Below, in pieces: positions 1 through 11,391 of a DNA stretch of 64,000 nucleotides (the first letter of the stretch is position 1; every line of letters begins with the position of its first letter). The notes under the pieces were generated by a model. That model made no database searches and was not told the DNA's origin. It was given only the letters and a program-made list of their open reading frames with translations. A program made the position numbers and the translations under genes. Origin of the DNA: Berghia stephanieae (taxonomy: Eukaryota > Mollusca > Gastropoda > Nudibranchia > Aeolidiidae). The stretch lies in assembly GCA_034508935.3 (NCBI GenBank), contig CM067448.1:47188266-47252265 (forward strand), read 5' to 3'.

Positions 1-156
1 GTGCCAACTTTCAGTCATATTCATCGATAAACAGCGTCGTAATTATTTTTTAAACATAGCATATACGAAACGGCTTCGTCCCATATTTTGACGCGAATTC
101 GGGCACTTCGTAAGCGAAAAAAGAGGCCCAAAAATTTGTGCGGGATAGTCATTGCT
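1..156 (+). repeat. Dispersed repeat S, copy 1
   Basis: This stretch is almost the exact reverse complement of 41610-41762; shared landmarks are GTGCCAACTTTCAGTCATAT at the start and GGGCACTTCGTAAGCGAAAA in the middle. It abuts the minisatellite that follows, and the second copy lies about 0.8 kb beyond the same minisatellite type, so it may be an outer part of one minisatellite-bearing element. The element continues beyond the window edge. No coding potential is seen. Confidence 0.75.
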
Positions 157-800
157 AGATTGTGTGGTGGTATTGTAGTACCTAGGGTGGAATGATGATG
201 TGTTGGTAGTTGTAGTAGTAGTGGTGGTAGGGATGATGATGTGGTGGTGGTTGTAGTAGTGGTAGTAGGGTTGATGATGTGGTGGTAGTTGTGTGGTAGT
301 TGTGGTAGAAATGATGATGTAGTGGTAGTTGTAGTCGTAGTGGTGGTAGGGATGATGTGGTGTTATTTGTAGTAGTAGTAGTGGTGCTAGGGATGATGGT
401 TGGTGGTGGTTGTAGTAGAGTGGTGGTAGGGATGATGTAGTAGTGGTGGTAGGGATGATGATGTGGTGGTGATTGTAGTAGTAGTGGTCTTGGAGATGAT
501 GATGTGATGGTGGTTGTAGTAGTAGTGGTGGTAGGGATGATAATGTGGTGGTGGTTGTAGTAATGGTAGTAGGATTGATGAGTGGTGGTGGTTGTAGTAT
601 TAGTGGTCTTAGAGATGATTGTGTGGTGGTGGTTGTAGTAGTTGTGGTAGGAATGATGATGTGGTGTAGTTGCAGTTGTAGTGGTGTTAGGGGATGATGT
701 GGTTTACTTGTAGTAGTAGTGGTGGTAGGGATGATGATGTGGTGGTGGTTGTAATAGTAGGGTGGTAGAGATGTTGATGTAATGGTTTTGGTGAGTGTTT
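157..800 (-). repeat. GTG/GAT-rich minisatellite (~40 bp unit), copy 1
   Basis: Imperfect tandem copies of a roughly 38-42 bp unit built from GTGGTGGT, TGTAGTAGTAGT and GGGATGATGATG blocks. The same unit recurs at 19680-20365, 35625-35930, 38876-40775 and 48188-48262. The long open frame across it (Thr/His/Leu/Pro-rich) follows from the repeat lacking stops in one frame and is not a gene. Confidence 0.85.
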
Positions 801-1231
801 TTTTATTCAGTGATGATAATACCAATTTGTCAAAAATGAGGAAAAGTCTCGATCAAACACAAGCAAAGTGTAAAAATAACAGGAACATAGTTTTGTATTA
901 GTATTATGTAATATATTACTATTACTTGTATAAATCCATTCTTATCATTAGACATAAATTTACTTTTTGTAAACATTTAATGAATTGTCCTTCCACATGT
1001 TAAAGGCCTGCAGTGTTATTCAAATAAAAGGCCAGAAAGTGTTGTTTTGTTTTGATTTTTACTTTATAAAGCAGGCTACAATATCTTTGTACCGAAACCT
1101 AATGGTTATTCAGCTTAAAAATACAACCCAAGAAACTCTCAAATTTAAAGCCATAGTCCAAAGGTAAAAAGAAAGAAAACGAAGCCAATCACCATTTCTT
1201 TATTCTAATATATTATCTCTGTATAGCCAGA
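801..1231. other. AT-rich stretch without recognised feature
   Basis: AT-rich sequence with one 60-codon open frame at 985-1167 that has no recognisable motif. I see no RNA gene or repeat end here. Confidence 0.5.
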
Positions 1232-1241
1232 TGACTTAATG

Positions 1242-1293
<52 letters not shown>

Positions 1294-1431
1294 GGGGGGG
1301 GAAGACTTCTCTACCAGAATAATTTATGTATTGATCTTGTGAATTCTATATCAAAAAAAAAAAAAAAAAGAAGAAGAAAAGAGTAAGAGAAAGGAAAGGC
1401 AAAAAAGGGAAAGAGGAAAAAGAGAGAAAAA

Positions 1432-1479
<48 letters not shown>

Positions 1480-1517
1480 GGGAGAGAAGTTAGAGAGAGA
1501 GGAGAGGGGGGAAGAGT

Positions 1518-1557
<40 letters not shown>
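1232..1557 (+). repeat. (GA)n purine-rich microsatellite cluster
   Basis: Three GA dinucleotide runs (about 1232-1290, 1435-1485 and 1520-1555) are joined by poly-A and AAG-rich sequence, making about 325 bp of nearly pure purine. Confidence 0.95.
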
Positions 1558-1560
<3 letters not shown>

Positions 1561-1984
1561 TAAAAAAGGCGATGATTACCTACCAACAGAGAAAATAAAA
1601 TCCTGACCCATTTGTCCCTTCCCTTCCCCTTCAACCATCAAAGAACACCACTGGTCTTCTGTGTCAATTGTGACATCTGGTGCCATTCTGTCTGCCCCGA
1701 CGTCATAAAAACGGGACCGTCACCAAATTTCACGAGACTGAGCACAGGTGTCAAAATATGACATAAGACATAATGGTGATTTTGTGGTTTTGAGGAAAAT
1801 GTTTGACACGGCAAATTCAGCGAGAGAGATTCTCAAAATCACTGTTATTTATCCCCAAAAATTGAAAAAGGAGGAATTGTGATGGGGATGGGCTGAGATA
1901 AACTACCATTTAGGTGGAAATCGGCCTAAGGCGGAAGATTCTCAGCCCTGATTATATAAAGCTCAATTTTAGAGTGACGTCATC
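1558..1984. other. Unassigned sequence before repeat C
   Basis: Mixed-composition sequence with no long frame, no tRNA-like boxes and no inverted ends that I could match. It may hold older repeat debris. Confidence 0.4.
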
Positions 1985-2180
1985 CTCGAACTGTCTATAA
2001 CGGACCAACAAATACAACTATGTGTAACCTTGAACGTTTATAGTCTTGTTAATTCAGTTTAGTGATAATTACCATAAACATGGATGGCAAAAAAAAAAAA
2101 CCAAAAAAAAACCAAACAAACAACAAAAACAAAAAACAAAGACCTGAATGGCGTCAACTTCATTCTATGCCGAGACTAGA
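1985..2180 (+). repeat. Dispersed repeat C, copy 1
   Basis: Contains the family landmarks TATGTGTAACCTTGAACGTT, AATTCAGTTTAGTGA and GGCGTCAACTTCATTCTAT. Other copies are at 24590-24760, 35935-36010, 43175-43330 and 53655-53960. The middle is expanded with A/C-rich sequence. Class unknown; no terminal repeats could be defined. Confidence 0.7.
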
Positions 2181-2577
2181 AGACGTTCATGAAGAAATCC
2201 GAATTTTTTAGTCACTTGCTTCGCTTGGCTTTTGACGAGCAAGTCATTTACTAGACTAGTAAATAACTAAATCTAGTCCTCGTTCATGAAAACGGGCCCA
2301 TGAATATTATGGATGCTCCCATTCTTGACTTTCAATGAAGGCACCGCTTTACGAATGACTGAACTGATAGTTTGACCAGGCGTGCGATCAACTTAGTCTT
2401 TTTGACCTAAATCTTTGTACACACGTTGATTATTGATAACACGTATCATTCTCGACGTGTTGTCGTGATAATTATTATTATTAGATTTAATGACACGTTC
2501 AATGAAGGCATTCCAGTTTTTCACACCCTAAAAAAAAAAAAATGAGGTCGCCTAACTCAGACAGGTGCTCTACCTCC

Positions 2578-2640
2578 ACCCCCCCCCCCCCCCCCAACGC
2601 TCCACACACACAACACACACACACACCATACACACACCTG
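2578..2640 (+). repeat. Poly-C plus (CA)n microsatellite
   Basis: A run of about 20 cytosines is followed by CA repeats. The open frames here are low-complexity translations. Confidence 0.9.
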
Positions 2641-2681
2641 AAACTTGTTCATTTAGTCTCTCTCTCACACACACAAAACGT

Positions 2682-2745
2682 GAGCTTTTATATATAGCGC
2701 AATATCCAAATATCCACGAAATGTACTCGAAGCGGTTTACAAAGC
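2682..2745 (-). repeat. SINE A, 3' tail fragment
   Basis: On the minus strand it reads as the SINE A tail (AAGCGGTTTAC... equivalent of AAAGCGCTTTGAGCAC, then GATATTGCGCTATATATAAA and AGCTC). No tRNA-like head is attached. Confidence 0.75.
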
Positions 2746-2875
2746 ACACACACGACACTTGTAATTTAGTCCGACGTACACAAACAAACATACACACACT
2801 AGACAGTTGTAATTTTGTGAAACATACCAGACCTCACATCAAAGACACGGCATCCAACAGTCAGGAAGGGAGATT

Positions 2876-3423
2876 GTTTTTGTTTGTTTTTAAGGGTTTT
2901 GCGGCGCTTGCAACACATTAAGGTCATATCAGCGCCAGTAAAAAGGAAGAAAATAGGGTAATAAAAACATTTTAGATGAACAATTAAAAGGACTTGAGGA
3001 AAAAAAGTAAGACAAAGGGGAATGTTTCAAATAGGGAACAGATGTAGATTCCAAGAGCACACTATCAGTGTACTTAGTTTGAGATCACCCAAAAGTCTCT
3101 TCCAGACACCAGCACATGACCCCACGAAGAGGCATACACTCAAATGTTAACAAATCATATATCAAATTTTTTAAATTAATAAAATAACAGTACATAACAG
3201 AGAGATGATTTACAAGGAAAAAAATATAATCTCTAAAAACTATAACTATACATTCGACTGTTTCCCTCCAAGCCAAGGACTCCGACCAAGGTAAGGACAA
3301 AACTAAGTAATCTCATTCCAAGTCCAAGACAAAGACAGAAAGCAATTGAAAAACAGATACAGGGGGATAGAAGACACAGCAAGTACCTCCCTGCCCACTA
3401 TGGGAGGTCAGGGACCTCATCCA
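2876..3423 (-). mobile_element. Family E retroposon, full-length copy with TSD
   Basis: A ~548 bp element. Read on the minus strand it starts near CTGGATGAGGTCCCTGACC and ends with a hairpin tail, GGCGCT...AGCGCC, then CGCAAAACCCTTAAAAACA and a (TTTG)-type tail on the plus strand. It is flanked by a near-perfect 12 bp duplication, GGAAGGGAGATT (2864-2875) and GGAAAGGAGATT (3424-3435). The duplication and tail show target-primed retroposition. No tRNA-like head or credible protein is seen, so it could be a SINE of unusual origin or a LINE-derived 3' unit. Confidence 0.85.
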
Positions 3424-3530
3424 GGAAAGGAGATTCCTCTGCACAGAAATCATGAAGACCGCTGAGGCTGCAAAGTCGGTCGACTGTACCAGCGAACAGA
3501 GCTTTAAGTCAAGTAAGTCATACACACATA

Positions 3531-3632
<102 letters not shown>

Positions 3633-3860
3633 TTATAAACGTTTTCATTTAATTTATACATAGTTTTCTGTTTTAGTTCTATTGAGCAATCAGTAGAACA
3701 GTGGGCATTTTACTTAAACACAAGCCATCGATAGTAAAACAAGTGTAGTTTGCTGTGTCTACCAATCACTACAATTGCTTCCATTATGACGATTGTCCGA
3801 TAGGCGTGGTTATCTATCTACCTGTTAATTATCGAGCACTCTCGTACCTACAAGTACCAA

Positions 3861-3862
<2 letters not shown>

Positions 3863-3947
<85 letters not shown>

Positions 3948-3960
3948 ATATATATATATA

Positions 3961-4010
<50 letters not shown>

Positions 4011-4021
4011 TATATAATATA

Positions 4022-4091
<70 letters not shown>

Positions 4092-4130
4092 CCCCCCCCC
4101 CCCCCCCACACACACACACAGACACAAACA
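3863..4130 (+). repeat. (AT)n microsatellite with poly-C and CA end
   Basis: About 225 bp of nearly uninterrupted AT dinucleotide, followed by a C17 run and CA repeats. AT tracts of this length can extrude as cruciforms and are frequent assembly trouble spots. Confidence 0.95.
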
Positions 4131-4455
4131 TCGTGTCTCGTACACACAGTTTCGACAACACACAGTGTTATTGTTCATTTGTTTATTCACTGGACTGGGT
4201 CATGATCGAAGTGTCGTGTTACATGCTGGCATTGGAATATGCAATCAAAAATGTTCGGTACCGTGAAGCGAAACGTCAGCCTGGGCATGCGCAGCATGTG
4301 ATAAAAAAAAAAATAATTGAGGTGGCATGAAGAAGACCTTGCAAAAATGTGTATCCTGAAAACAAAACAAACCCTCCGCCTCGGCCATCCACAGTGCAAA
4401 AAAAAAAACAAAAAAATTGACGCAGAAAACGACCTCTGCAACACTACTCTCAAAC

Positions 4456-4458
<3 letters not shown>

Positions 4459-4507
<49 letters not shown>
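4459..4507 (+). repeat. Long poly-C homopolymer
   Basis: About 48 consecutive cytosines interrupt A/C-rich sequence. The exact length is likely unreliable in any assembly. Confidence 0.9.
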
Positions 4508-4509
<2 letters not shown>

Positions 4510-4547
4510 AAAAAACAAAACAGAACAAACCAACACATTTTAAAAAC

Positions 4548-4712
4548 TGTGACCAGAAAAGTCATTCTTCAAAAACATAAATCAATTAAAATGACCCTCT
4601 TCTTGTCAAAACATCTCAAACCTGGGACTAAAAGGAAGTCCCAGGTTTGAGAGTTTTTTACAAGTTGAGGGTCATTTCAATCGATCAACATTTGAAGGCT
4701 GACTTTTAAATA
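4548..4712 (+). repeat. Foldback element G, copy 1
   Basis: Near-palindromic: TCTCAAACCTGGGACT and AGTCCCAGGTTTGAGA face each other across about 6 bp, with further pairing of AATGACCCTC to GAGGGTCATT outside. The same arrangement recurs at 24800, 38406, 42255, 44710, 56480 and 56815. Non-coding; looks like a MITE-type foldback. Confidence 0.75.
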
Positions 4713-4721
4713 AATAAATAA

Positions 4722-5023
4722 AATTGAGCTTTATATAGCATGATATCCACTAAATGTGCTTAAAGCGCTTTACAAGGAGTCCCTGACCAACAGCAACATT
4801 TAACATATAGGACGGGACATGACGCTTGTTAGGCGATATTGCAATTTTTCGGAAAAAGACAACGCTGTTAACGGCCAGGTACTCATTTTACACCTGAGTA
4901 CGTTGAGAGAATGTGAGTAAAGAGCCTTTTCCAAGGACTCAACTATGCGCCGAGCGCGAGGCTCGAACCCAGGACCTTCCGATCCGAAAGTGAGTGTCAT
5001 ACCACGAGACCACATAGCCGCAC
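4722..5023 (-). repeat. SINE A, full-length (tRNA-Pro-like head)
   Basis: Reference-quality copy of the commonest SINE here. On the minus strand it begins with a tRNA-like head (CGGCTATGTGGTCTCGTGGT), a CGG-like anticodon arm resembling tRNA-Pro, and a B box GGTTCGAGCCTCG. It continues through a shared body and ends with AAAGCGCTTTAAGCACATTT, then a TATATAAAGCTCAA end and a T-rich tail. The 5' boxes imply pol III transcription; the tail resembles CR1/L2-type LINE ends, which is inference. Confidence 0.9.
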
Positions 5024-5079
5024 AATGTTTTCAACTTTTATGTTTGTTTTTTGTTAAGATTACGTACGGCAGACAAGTA

Positions 5080-6585
5080 CAGTGCACTCTGGATACGTCG
5101 ACGTTGCCTAAGTCGATTTTTACCCAAGTCGATTTTTTTTCTTGGTCCCTCCCCCTTCTTCCTATATAACATTAGTAAAAAAATAAAAACTCCTCATAAG
5201 TCGATGTCGCTTAAGTCGATGTTCTTATCACTCATGACTACAAAAAAATCACAAATAAACAAGTATTTCCATTGGTTAAAAAAGCTACCAGTAAGAATTT
5301 TAAGTGGTTAAGAATATCCGTGAACGATTGGCGCACATTGATGTGATGTAGGTGCTTTGCCTGACGTCTGAGTTCAATGTACATGAGCAGTATTGAATAA
5401 CTTTAATTTCTCCATCTCAAATTTTACATTGTCGCAACTTCAAGTTCAAGATTTTTTTTGGTTCTAATCCCAGGCCATCCTATGTAATGGCCCTCTTAAT
5501 TAGTATCAATTTTATCAAGAGGAATTCAAGTCAAGTCTACAACTACAATGGCAAACCTATCGCGGAAAAGGAAGATTCGACGCATTTGGAAAGTTTGGCA
5601 TGCGACAGAAAATCATCGCATAGGAAATAAGCATACCAGCTATTTCTGTCTAGAAGATTTACAAGAAGCATGACCTTGACCTAGAGGCTCCTACCCTTCC
5701 GCTTTTCGCGGAATAATTCACTTAATTAATTGGTATACATTCCACATTCAAGGCATTCTCATCGAGGAAAATTAAAAAAAAAAAATCTCTAGCGAAAAAA
5801 AAGTGAGCTATGGCTTATTTCGTCATCTCCTATGGTCAATCAACACACATTTTGTATGTCTGATTAGTCTCTTCAAAGTGTGTGCTGCTGATGTCGGATA
5901 TTATATGTTTGGGAGGGGGGTTGACCGAAGTATTATTATTATTATTATTGTGACTCCAATTCGTGAGGTCAATGACCTTGGTAATATTATATGTTGGCTT
6001 CAATCGGTAATAATATTATTTGAGTACGGTCAGCTTCTTTCCCTATTTAATTTTAGCCCTGTGTCCGTGTGTGTTTGTGTGTGTGTGTACCGGCACGCGC
6101 GTTTGCTTGATTAGTGTGTGTGTGTGTGTGGGGGGGGGGGGGGAAGGGTCCTGACAAGGTTAAATCCATCGATTCAATGCTTTGCTCTCAGACGGCCAGG
6201 ACCTGTGTGTTCTCTATTATTATTTGACCCCATTCTTAGTCTTTACACAATCTGTACATTTTTACACATTTTATATTTTTAATCATTTGAGTACTTTTGG
6301 ATTGTCTATTACATTTTCTGTTGCAAAGTATGTCATAGTCAATAACAGTAAGTTGATTCCGCTTTTTTATCTCAAATTCCGATTTTTATGTATTCTGATT
6401 CCTCTATGGGACTATTGGGGGTAGGAGCCTCTCATGACCACTATGAAGGGACATACTTTTTCTAGATTAGTTTGCTTTGTTCAAATGAGTTTTTGCTCAT
6501 TTGGTTACACTCCGGTTAAGTTGATTTTCGGATAAGTCGATTTTTTTTCTCGGTTCCCTGGGCATCGTCTTATCGGAGACCACTG
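5080..6585. mobile_element. pogo/Tigger-like DNA transposon remnant (non-autonomous)
   Basis: The ends read TA-CAGTGCACTCTGGATA and, inverted, TA-CAGTGGTCTCCGATAAG, flanked by TA at 5078-5079 and 6586-6587. Both subterminal regions carry repeated AAGTCGATTTTT motifs, a pattern typical of pogo/Tigger ends. The 1.5 kb interior has no transposase-sized frame; a 41-codon frame starting at 5549 with a basic stretch (MANLSRKRKIRRIWK) is the only hint of coding. Contains a small (TATT)n, GT and G run. Confidence 0.65.
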
Positions 6586-6587
6586 TA

Positions 6588-7210
6588 CATGCCTGTATTA
6601 CTATTTTTGGACGCCTGACCTCTGACCCAGACTAAGGCCTCAAAGCGGTCAAGTGATTTGGCGTTCAGGCAAACAATTCCATGGCAAGATAAAGACCTGG
6701 TTTTATAATCAACTCCAGCATATACCTATAACACTGAACAGTGATTGAATATGGCTGCGCTGTCTCAATGGACGCTTGTCGTGACGTGCGTGTTTCCCGT
6801 ATCCAGTTAGTAATGCGTTTCCATATTAGCCCTATATAAATCACCCTATACACATTACACGTCTACTACTAGTCCGTTCCACGGCCCGTACGCACGGAAT
6901 AGTCGCAAATTCCTCCAAAGTTACGATATGCGGTGACGTGATTTTATTGCAAGCGGGCTCATATTTTATGTGACATTACGAATTTTGAATACCGATAGTG
7001 ATAGACCAAATAGTTTTCTCACTATGCCGGATTTTTTTCGGACTATAGCCCGAGAGCATGGCCTTTACATTTATGAGCATTAACCACAATATTATGTCGC
7101 TCATTTTTTACACTTATTACATGGAAAATAATTTATTTCTAATCAGTAAACAAGGTTGGTGATATTGATATAGAAAACTTTTACGTCAATTATAATTTCA
7201 CCCGTTTTCC
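6588..7210. other. Unassigned spacer
   Basis: No repeat ends or coding exon that I can support. A short ATG-initiated frame near 6752 (MAALSQWTLVVTCVFPVS) is too brief to call. Confidence 0.4.
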
Positions 7211-7223
7211 ATTACAATCATTT

Positions 7224-9193
7224 GTTTTGTTTTTATTTGTTTTTAAGGGTTTTACGGCGCTTGCAACACATTTAGGTTATATCAGCGCCAGTAAAAAGGA
7301 AGAAAATGGCACAGTAAAAAGTTCTAGAATTACAATTAAAGCACCCAAGAAAAAGTAAGACATAGGGGAACTGGGAACAAATAGGGATCAGATGTAGATT
7401 CCAAGAGCATACCACCAATGCACCTAGTTTGAGATCACCTATAAGTCTCATCCAGACACAAGCACAAAATCCAACAAAGAGGAATACACTCAAATGCCTA
7501 CATTATACATTAAAATAACAAATAATACATTACAGAGAGATGATTTACAAGGAAAAAAATATCATCTCCCAAAACAATAACTATGCATTTGACTGTTTCC
7601 CTCCCATCTAGGAGTCCGGCCAGGGCCAGGACAAAACCAAGTAATCTCATGCCAAGACAAAGACAGAAAGTTGTTGTTTGTTTTTGTTTTTAAGGGTTTT
7701 ACGGCGCTTGCAACACATTTAGGTTATATCAGCGCCAGTAAAAAGGAAGAAAATGGGATAGTAAAAAGTTCTAGAATTACAATCAAAGCACCCAAGAGAA
7801 AGTAAGACAAAGGGGAATGGGAACAAATAGGGATCAGATGTAGATTCCAAGAGCATACCACCAATGTACTTAGTTTGAGATCACCTATGTCTCATCCGGA
7901 CACAAGCACAAAATCCAACAAAGAGGAATACACTCAAATGCTTACATTATACATTAAAAATAACCAATATAATAATACATAACAGAGAGATGATTTACAA
8001 GGAAAAAAATATCATCTCCCAAAACAACAACTATGCATTTGACTGTTTCCCTCCAAGCCAGGACTCCGACCAGGGCCAGGAAAAAAAACTAAGTAATCTC
8101 ATTCCAAGACAAAGACAGAAAGCAAGTTGGAAAACAGATATAAGGGGATAGAAGACATAGTATGTACCCCCCTGCCCACTATGGGAGGTCAGGATCCTCA
8201 CCCAAAAAATGGGGGAGTAAAAACTTCTAGAATTACAATTACAGCATTCAAGAATAAGGCAGACAAAGGAGAATTGGTTCAAATAGGGAACAGATGTAGA
8301 TTCCAAGAGCACACTGTCAGTCAGTGTACTTAGTTTAAGATCACCTAAAAGTCTCACCCAGACACAAGCATAGGTCCCCACTAAGAGGAACGCCTTCAAA
8401 TGTTTACAAATATATAGTACACAAACAAAACATAATACAGTGCACAACAGAGAGATGATCTACAAGGAAAAAAATATCATCTTCCAAAACTAACTATACA
8501 TTTGACTGTTTCCCTCCCAGCCAGGACAAAACCAAATAATCTCATTCCAAGACAAAGACAGAAAGCATGTTGTTTGTTTTTAAAAATGCTTTTAAGGGTT
8601 TTACGGCGCTTGCAATACATTTAGGTTATATCAGCGCCAGTAAAAAGGAAGAAAATGGGATAGTAAAAAGTTCTAGAATTACAAATAAAGCACCCAAGAA
8701 AAGGTAAGACATAGGGGAACTGGGAACAAAGAGGGATCAGATGTAGATTCCAAGAGCACACTATCAAAGTACTTAGTTTGAGACCACCTATAAGTCTCAT
8801 CCGGACACAAGCACAAAATCCAACAAAGAGGAATACACTCAAATGCTTACATTATAAATTCAAAATAACAAATTTAATAATACATAACAGAGAGATGATT
8901 TACAAGGAAAAAATATCATCTCCCAAAACAATAACTATGCATTTGACTGTATCCCTCCCAGCTAGGACTCGGGCCAGGACAAAACCAAGTAATCTCATTC
9001 CAAGACAAAGACAGAAAGCATGTTTGAAAACAGATAAAATAAGGCGATTGAAGACACAGTATGTACCCCCCTGCCCACTATGGGAGGTCAGGAACCCCAC
9101 CCAGGAAAGCATTTTTGGAAAATAGACATAGGGGGATAGAAGACACAGTATGTACCTCCCTGCCCACTATGGGAGGTCAGGAACCCCACCCAG
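7224..9193 (-). mobile_element. Nested cluster of family E retroposons
   Basis: At least four E copies in one orientation lie head to tail: about 7224-7670, 7672-8205, 8206-8566 and 8570-9110, then the leftover 5' end at 9111-9193. The whole block is bounded by ATTACAATCATTT (7211-7223) and ATTACAATTATTT (9194-9206), the duplication of the first insertion. Two inner copies interrupt an older copy at the same motif, GACAGAAAG, and GAAAGCAT recurs on both sides of the last one. The copies share a recurring frame (FCLCLGMRLLGFVLA) that reflects common descent rather than proven coding. Confidence 0.8.
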
Positions 9194-9402
9194 ATTACAA
9201 TTATTTCGACTTAAAATGAATAAAGAAGAAAATAATAAAATTTAACTGTGCCATCGCATTATAGTTATTAAAAATCTTTTTTCTTTAATAATGCCACGTA
9301 CAGAGATGAATGAACACAATTCAACATACAATAAATAGAAACACAACCTTTATCTCACCTACACGTCAAACATTCACACTTGTTCAATTAAACCATTGAA
9401 AA

Positions 9403-9930
9403 TGTTTGTTTTTGTTTTTAAGGGTTTTACGGCACTTGCAACACATTAAGGTCATATCAGCGCCAGTGAAAAGGAAGAAAATGGGATAGTAAAAAGTTCT
9501 AGAATTACAATCAAAGCACCAAGAAAAGGTAAGACAAAGGGGAATTGGTTCAAATAAGAAACAGGTGTAGATTCCAAGAGCACATTATCAAAGTACTTAG
9601 TTTGAGATCACTAAAAGTCTCATCCAGACACAAGCACAGGTTCCCACTAAGAGGAATACACTCAAATGTTTTACAAATCGTATATAATATAAAGAAAACA
9701 TAATACAATGCATAACAGAGAGATGATTTACAAGGAAAAAAATATCATTTCCCAAAACTAACTATACATTTGACTGTTTCCCTCTCAGCTAGAGTATCCG
9801 GCCAGGACAAAACCAAGTAATCTCATTCCAAGACAAAGACAGAGAGTGAGTTGGAAGACAGATATTTATGGGGATAGAAGACACAGTAAGTGCCTCCCTG
9901 TCCACTATGGTAGGCCAGGAACCCCACCAG
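9403..9930 (-). mobile_element. Family E retroposon with perfect 13 bp TSD
   Basis: A 528 bp copy bounded by a perfect duplication AAACCATTGAAAA at 9390-9402 and 9931-9943. It carries the GGCGCT...AGCGCC tail hairpin seen in the other E copies. Confidence 0.9.
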
Positions 9931-10058
9931 AAACCATTGAAAAGAAAACATGCAGAAAACAAAACTGGTGGGATACTAAAAGGGGAACAAAAGTGGGATG
10001 TCAAAAAACTGGTTCCAATCCAATGGAAGTGTAAAATCACTCTTTCGAGGATTGTGCG

Positions 10059-10300
10059 TTTCATGTTTTAAGGGTTTTAAAGGCGCTTGTAACACAGTAA
10101 AGTCACATCAGCGCCAGTGAAAAGTAAGAAAATGGGATTGTCCAAAAATTTCAGAATTACAAATAAAGCACCCAAGAAAAAGTAAGACAAAAGGAGAATT
10201 GGTTCAAATAGGGAACAGATTTAGATTCCAAGAGTGCACTATCAACATACTTAGATCCCACTAAGAGTAATATATAATATGATTGGTACAAACTGAGAGA
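10059..10300 (-). repeat. Family E retroposon, diverged 3' part
   Basis: The plus-strand sequence AAGGGTTTTAAAGGCGCTTG through CCAAGAGTGCACTATCAAC matches the tail half of E with many differences. The remainder is lost. Confidence 0.75.
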
Positions 10301-10513
10301 TGAATAAAACAGTATAAAGGATAAAGGAAAATTCTATATAGCAGAAGGCTAGGCTCAATACCGACTTAAAAGAAAAATGAGCAAACTAATGGGAATTTAA
10401 ACATCAGAGGAAATACGAGTTGTAAGGAGAATGTATAATGCCGTAACGAGGACTAGACCATCAAAACATGAATTACTTGAGTTAATGAATGGTAAAACTA
10501 TACACATATGTTA

Positions 10514-11391
10514 CAGTGAATGACATAATCAGTCGGATGGTGAAAAGGTTTGTTTGTTTTTGTTTTTAAGGGTTTTACAGCGCTTGCAACACATTTAGGT
10601 TATATCAGCGCCAGGAAAATGGGATCGTAAAAAGTTCTAGAATTACAATTAAAGTACCCAAGAGAAAGTAAGACAAAGGGGAACTGGGAACAAATAGGGA
10701 TCAGATGTAGACTCCAAGAGCTTACAACCAATGTACTTAGCTTGAGATCACCTATAAGTCTCATCCGGACACAAGCACAAAATCCAACAAGGAGGAATAC
10801 ACTCAGATGCTTACATTATACATTAAAAATAACAAATATAATAATACATAACAGAGAGATGATTTACAAGGAAAAAAATATCATCTCCCAAAACAATAAC
10901 TATGCATTTGACTGTTTCCCTCCCAGCCAGGGACAGGACAATACAAAGTAATCTCATTCCAAGACAAAGACAGAAAGCATGTTGGAAAACAGACATAGGG
11001 GGATAGAAGACAGTATGGACCCCCTGCCCGCTATGGGAGGTGAAAAGGTTTGAACTGAGATATTGCCAAGTTAAGTTAGAAGGTCAATTTTTAAAATCAA
11101 AATGAGTTCTTGTCATAAATGATTAAATCAACCCATTTTGTACATCTTCGGGAAATATCAAAGCTTAATTTCACTTCTAAATATTTTTTACAGCTAGTCA
11201 AGACGAAAAAGTATGAAATTTGAGAAAAGTTGCTGAATATCTTTCCCATACTCTGACCCCAACTTCATGAAAAATCACCCGATTTACTTCAAATAAAGTT
11301 TAAAATGCTCTGGAAAGCATATTCTTTCAGAAAATGAAAAAAAAATGCAAATCCAAAATTTTCACCTTCCGACTGATCATGTCATGCACTG
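10514..11391 (+). mobile_element. MITE F with ~33 bp TIRs, interrupted by E
   Basis: The ends CAGTGAATGACATAATCAGT and, inverted, CAGTGCATGACATGATCAGT continue as TCGG(A/T)GGTGAAAA, giving TIRs of about 33 bp. Removing the E insertion at 10552-11038 leaves about 375 bp. A second, uninterrupted copy lies inverted at 24251-24577. No transposase frame is present. Target duplication is not resolved, so the superfamily is open. Confidence 0.8.
10552..11038 (-). mobile_element. Family E retroposon inserted in MITE F
   Basis: A 487 bp E copy flanked by a perfect 13 bp duplication GGTGAAAAGGTTT (10539-10551 and 11039-11051), which is MITE F sequence. It therefore post-dates the MITE insertion. Confidence 0.9.

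Noticed and set aside
43-825. 260-codon frame, and the 282-, 254- and 242-codon frames in 38852-40544
   Set aside because: They are translations of the GTG/GAT (or CCA/CAT) minisatellite, with only Thr, His, Leu, Pro, Ser, Ile, Tyr and Gln blocks.
3829-4190. Tyr/Ile-rich frames
   Set aside because: Pure (AT)n translation.
4945-5023. Possible genuine tRNA genes at SINE A and SINE B heads
   Set aside because: All have SINE bodies and tails attached and degenerate acceptor stems; none can be supported as a functional tRNA.
6665-6853. 62-codon minus frame and the short MAALSQW frame on plus
   Set aside because: Too short and without motif or splice support.
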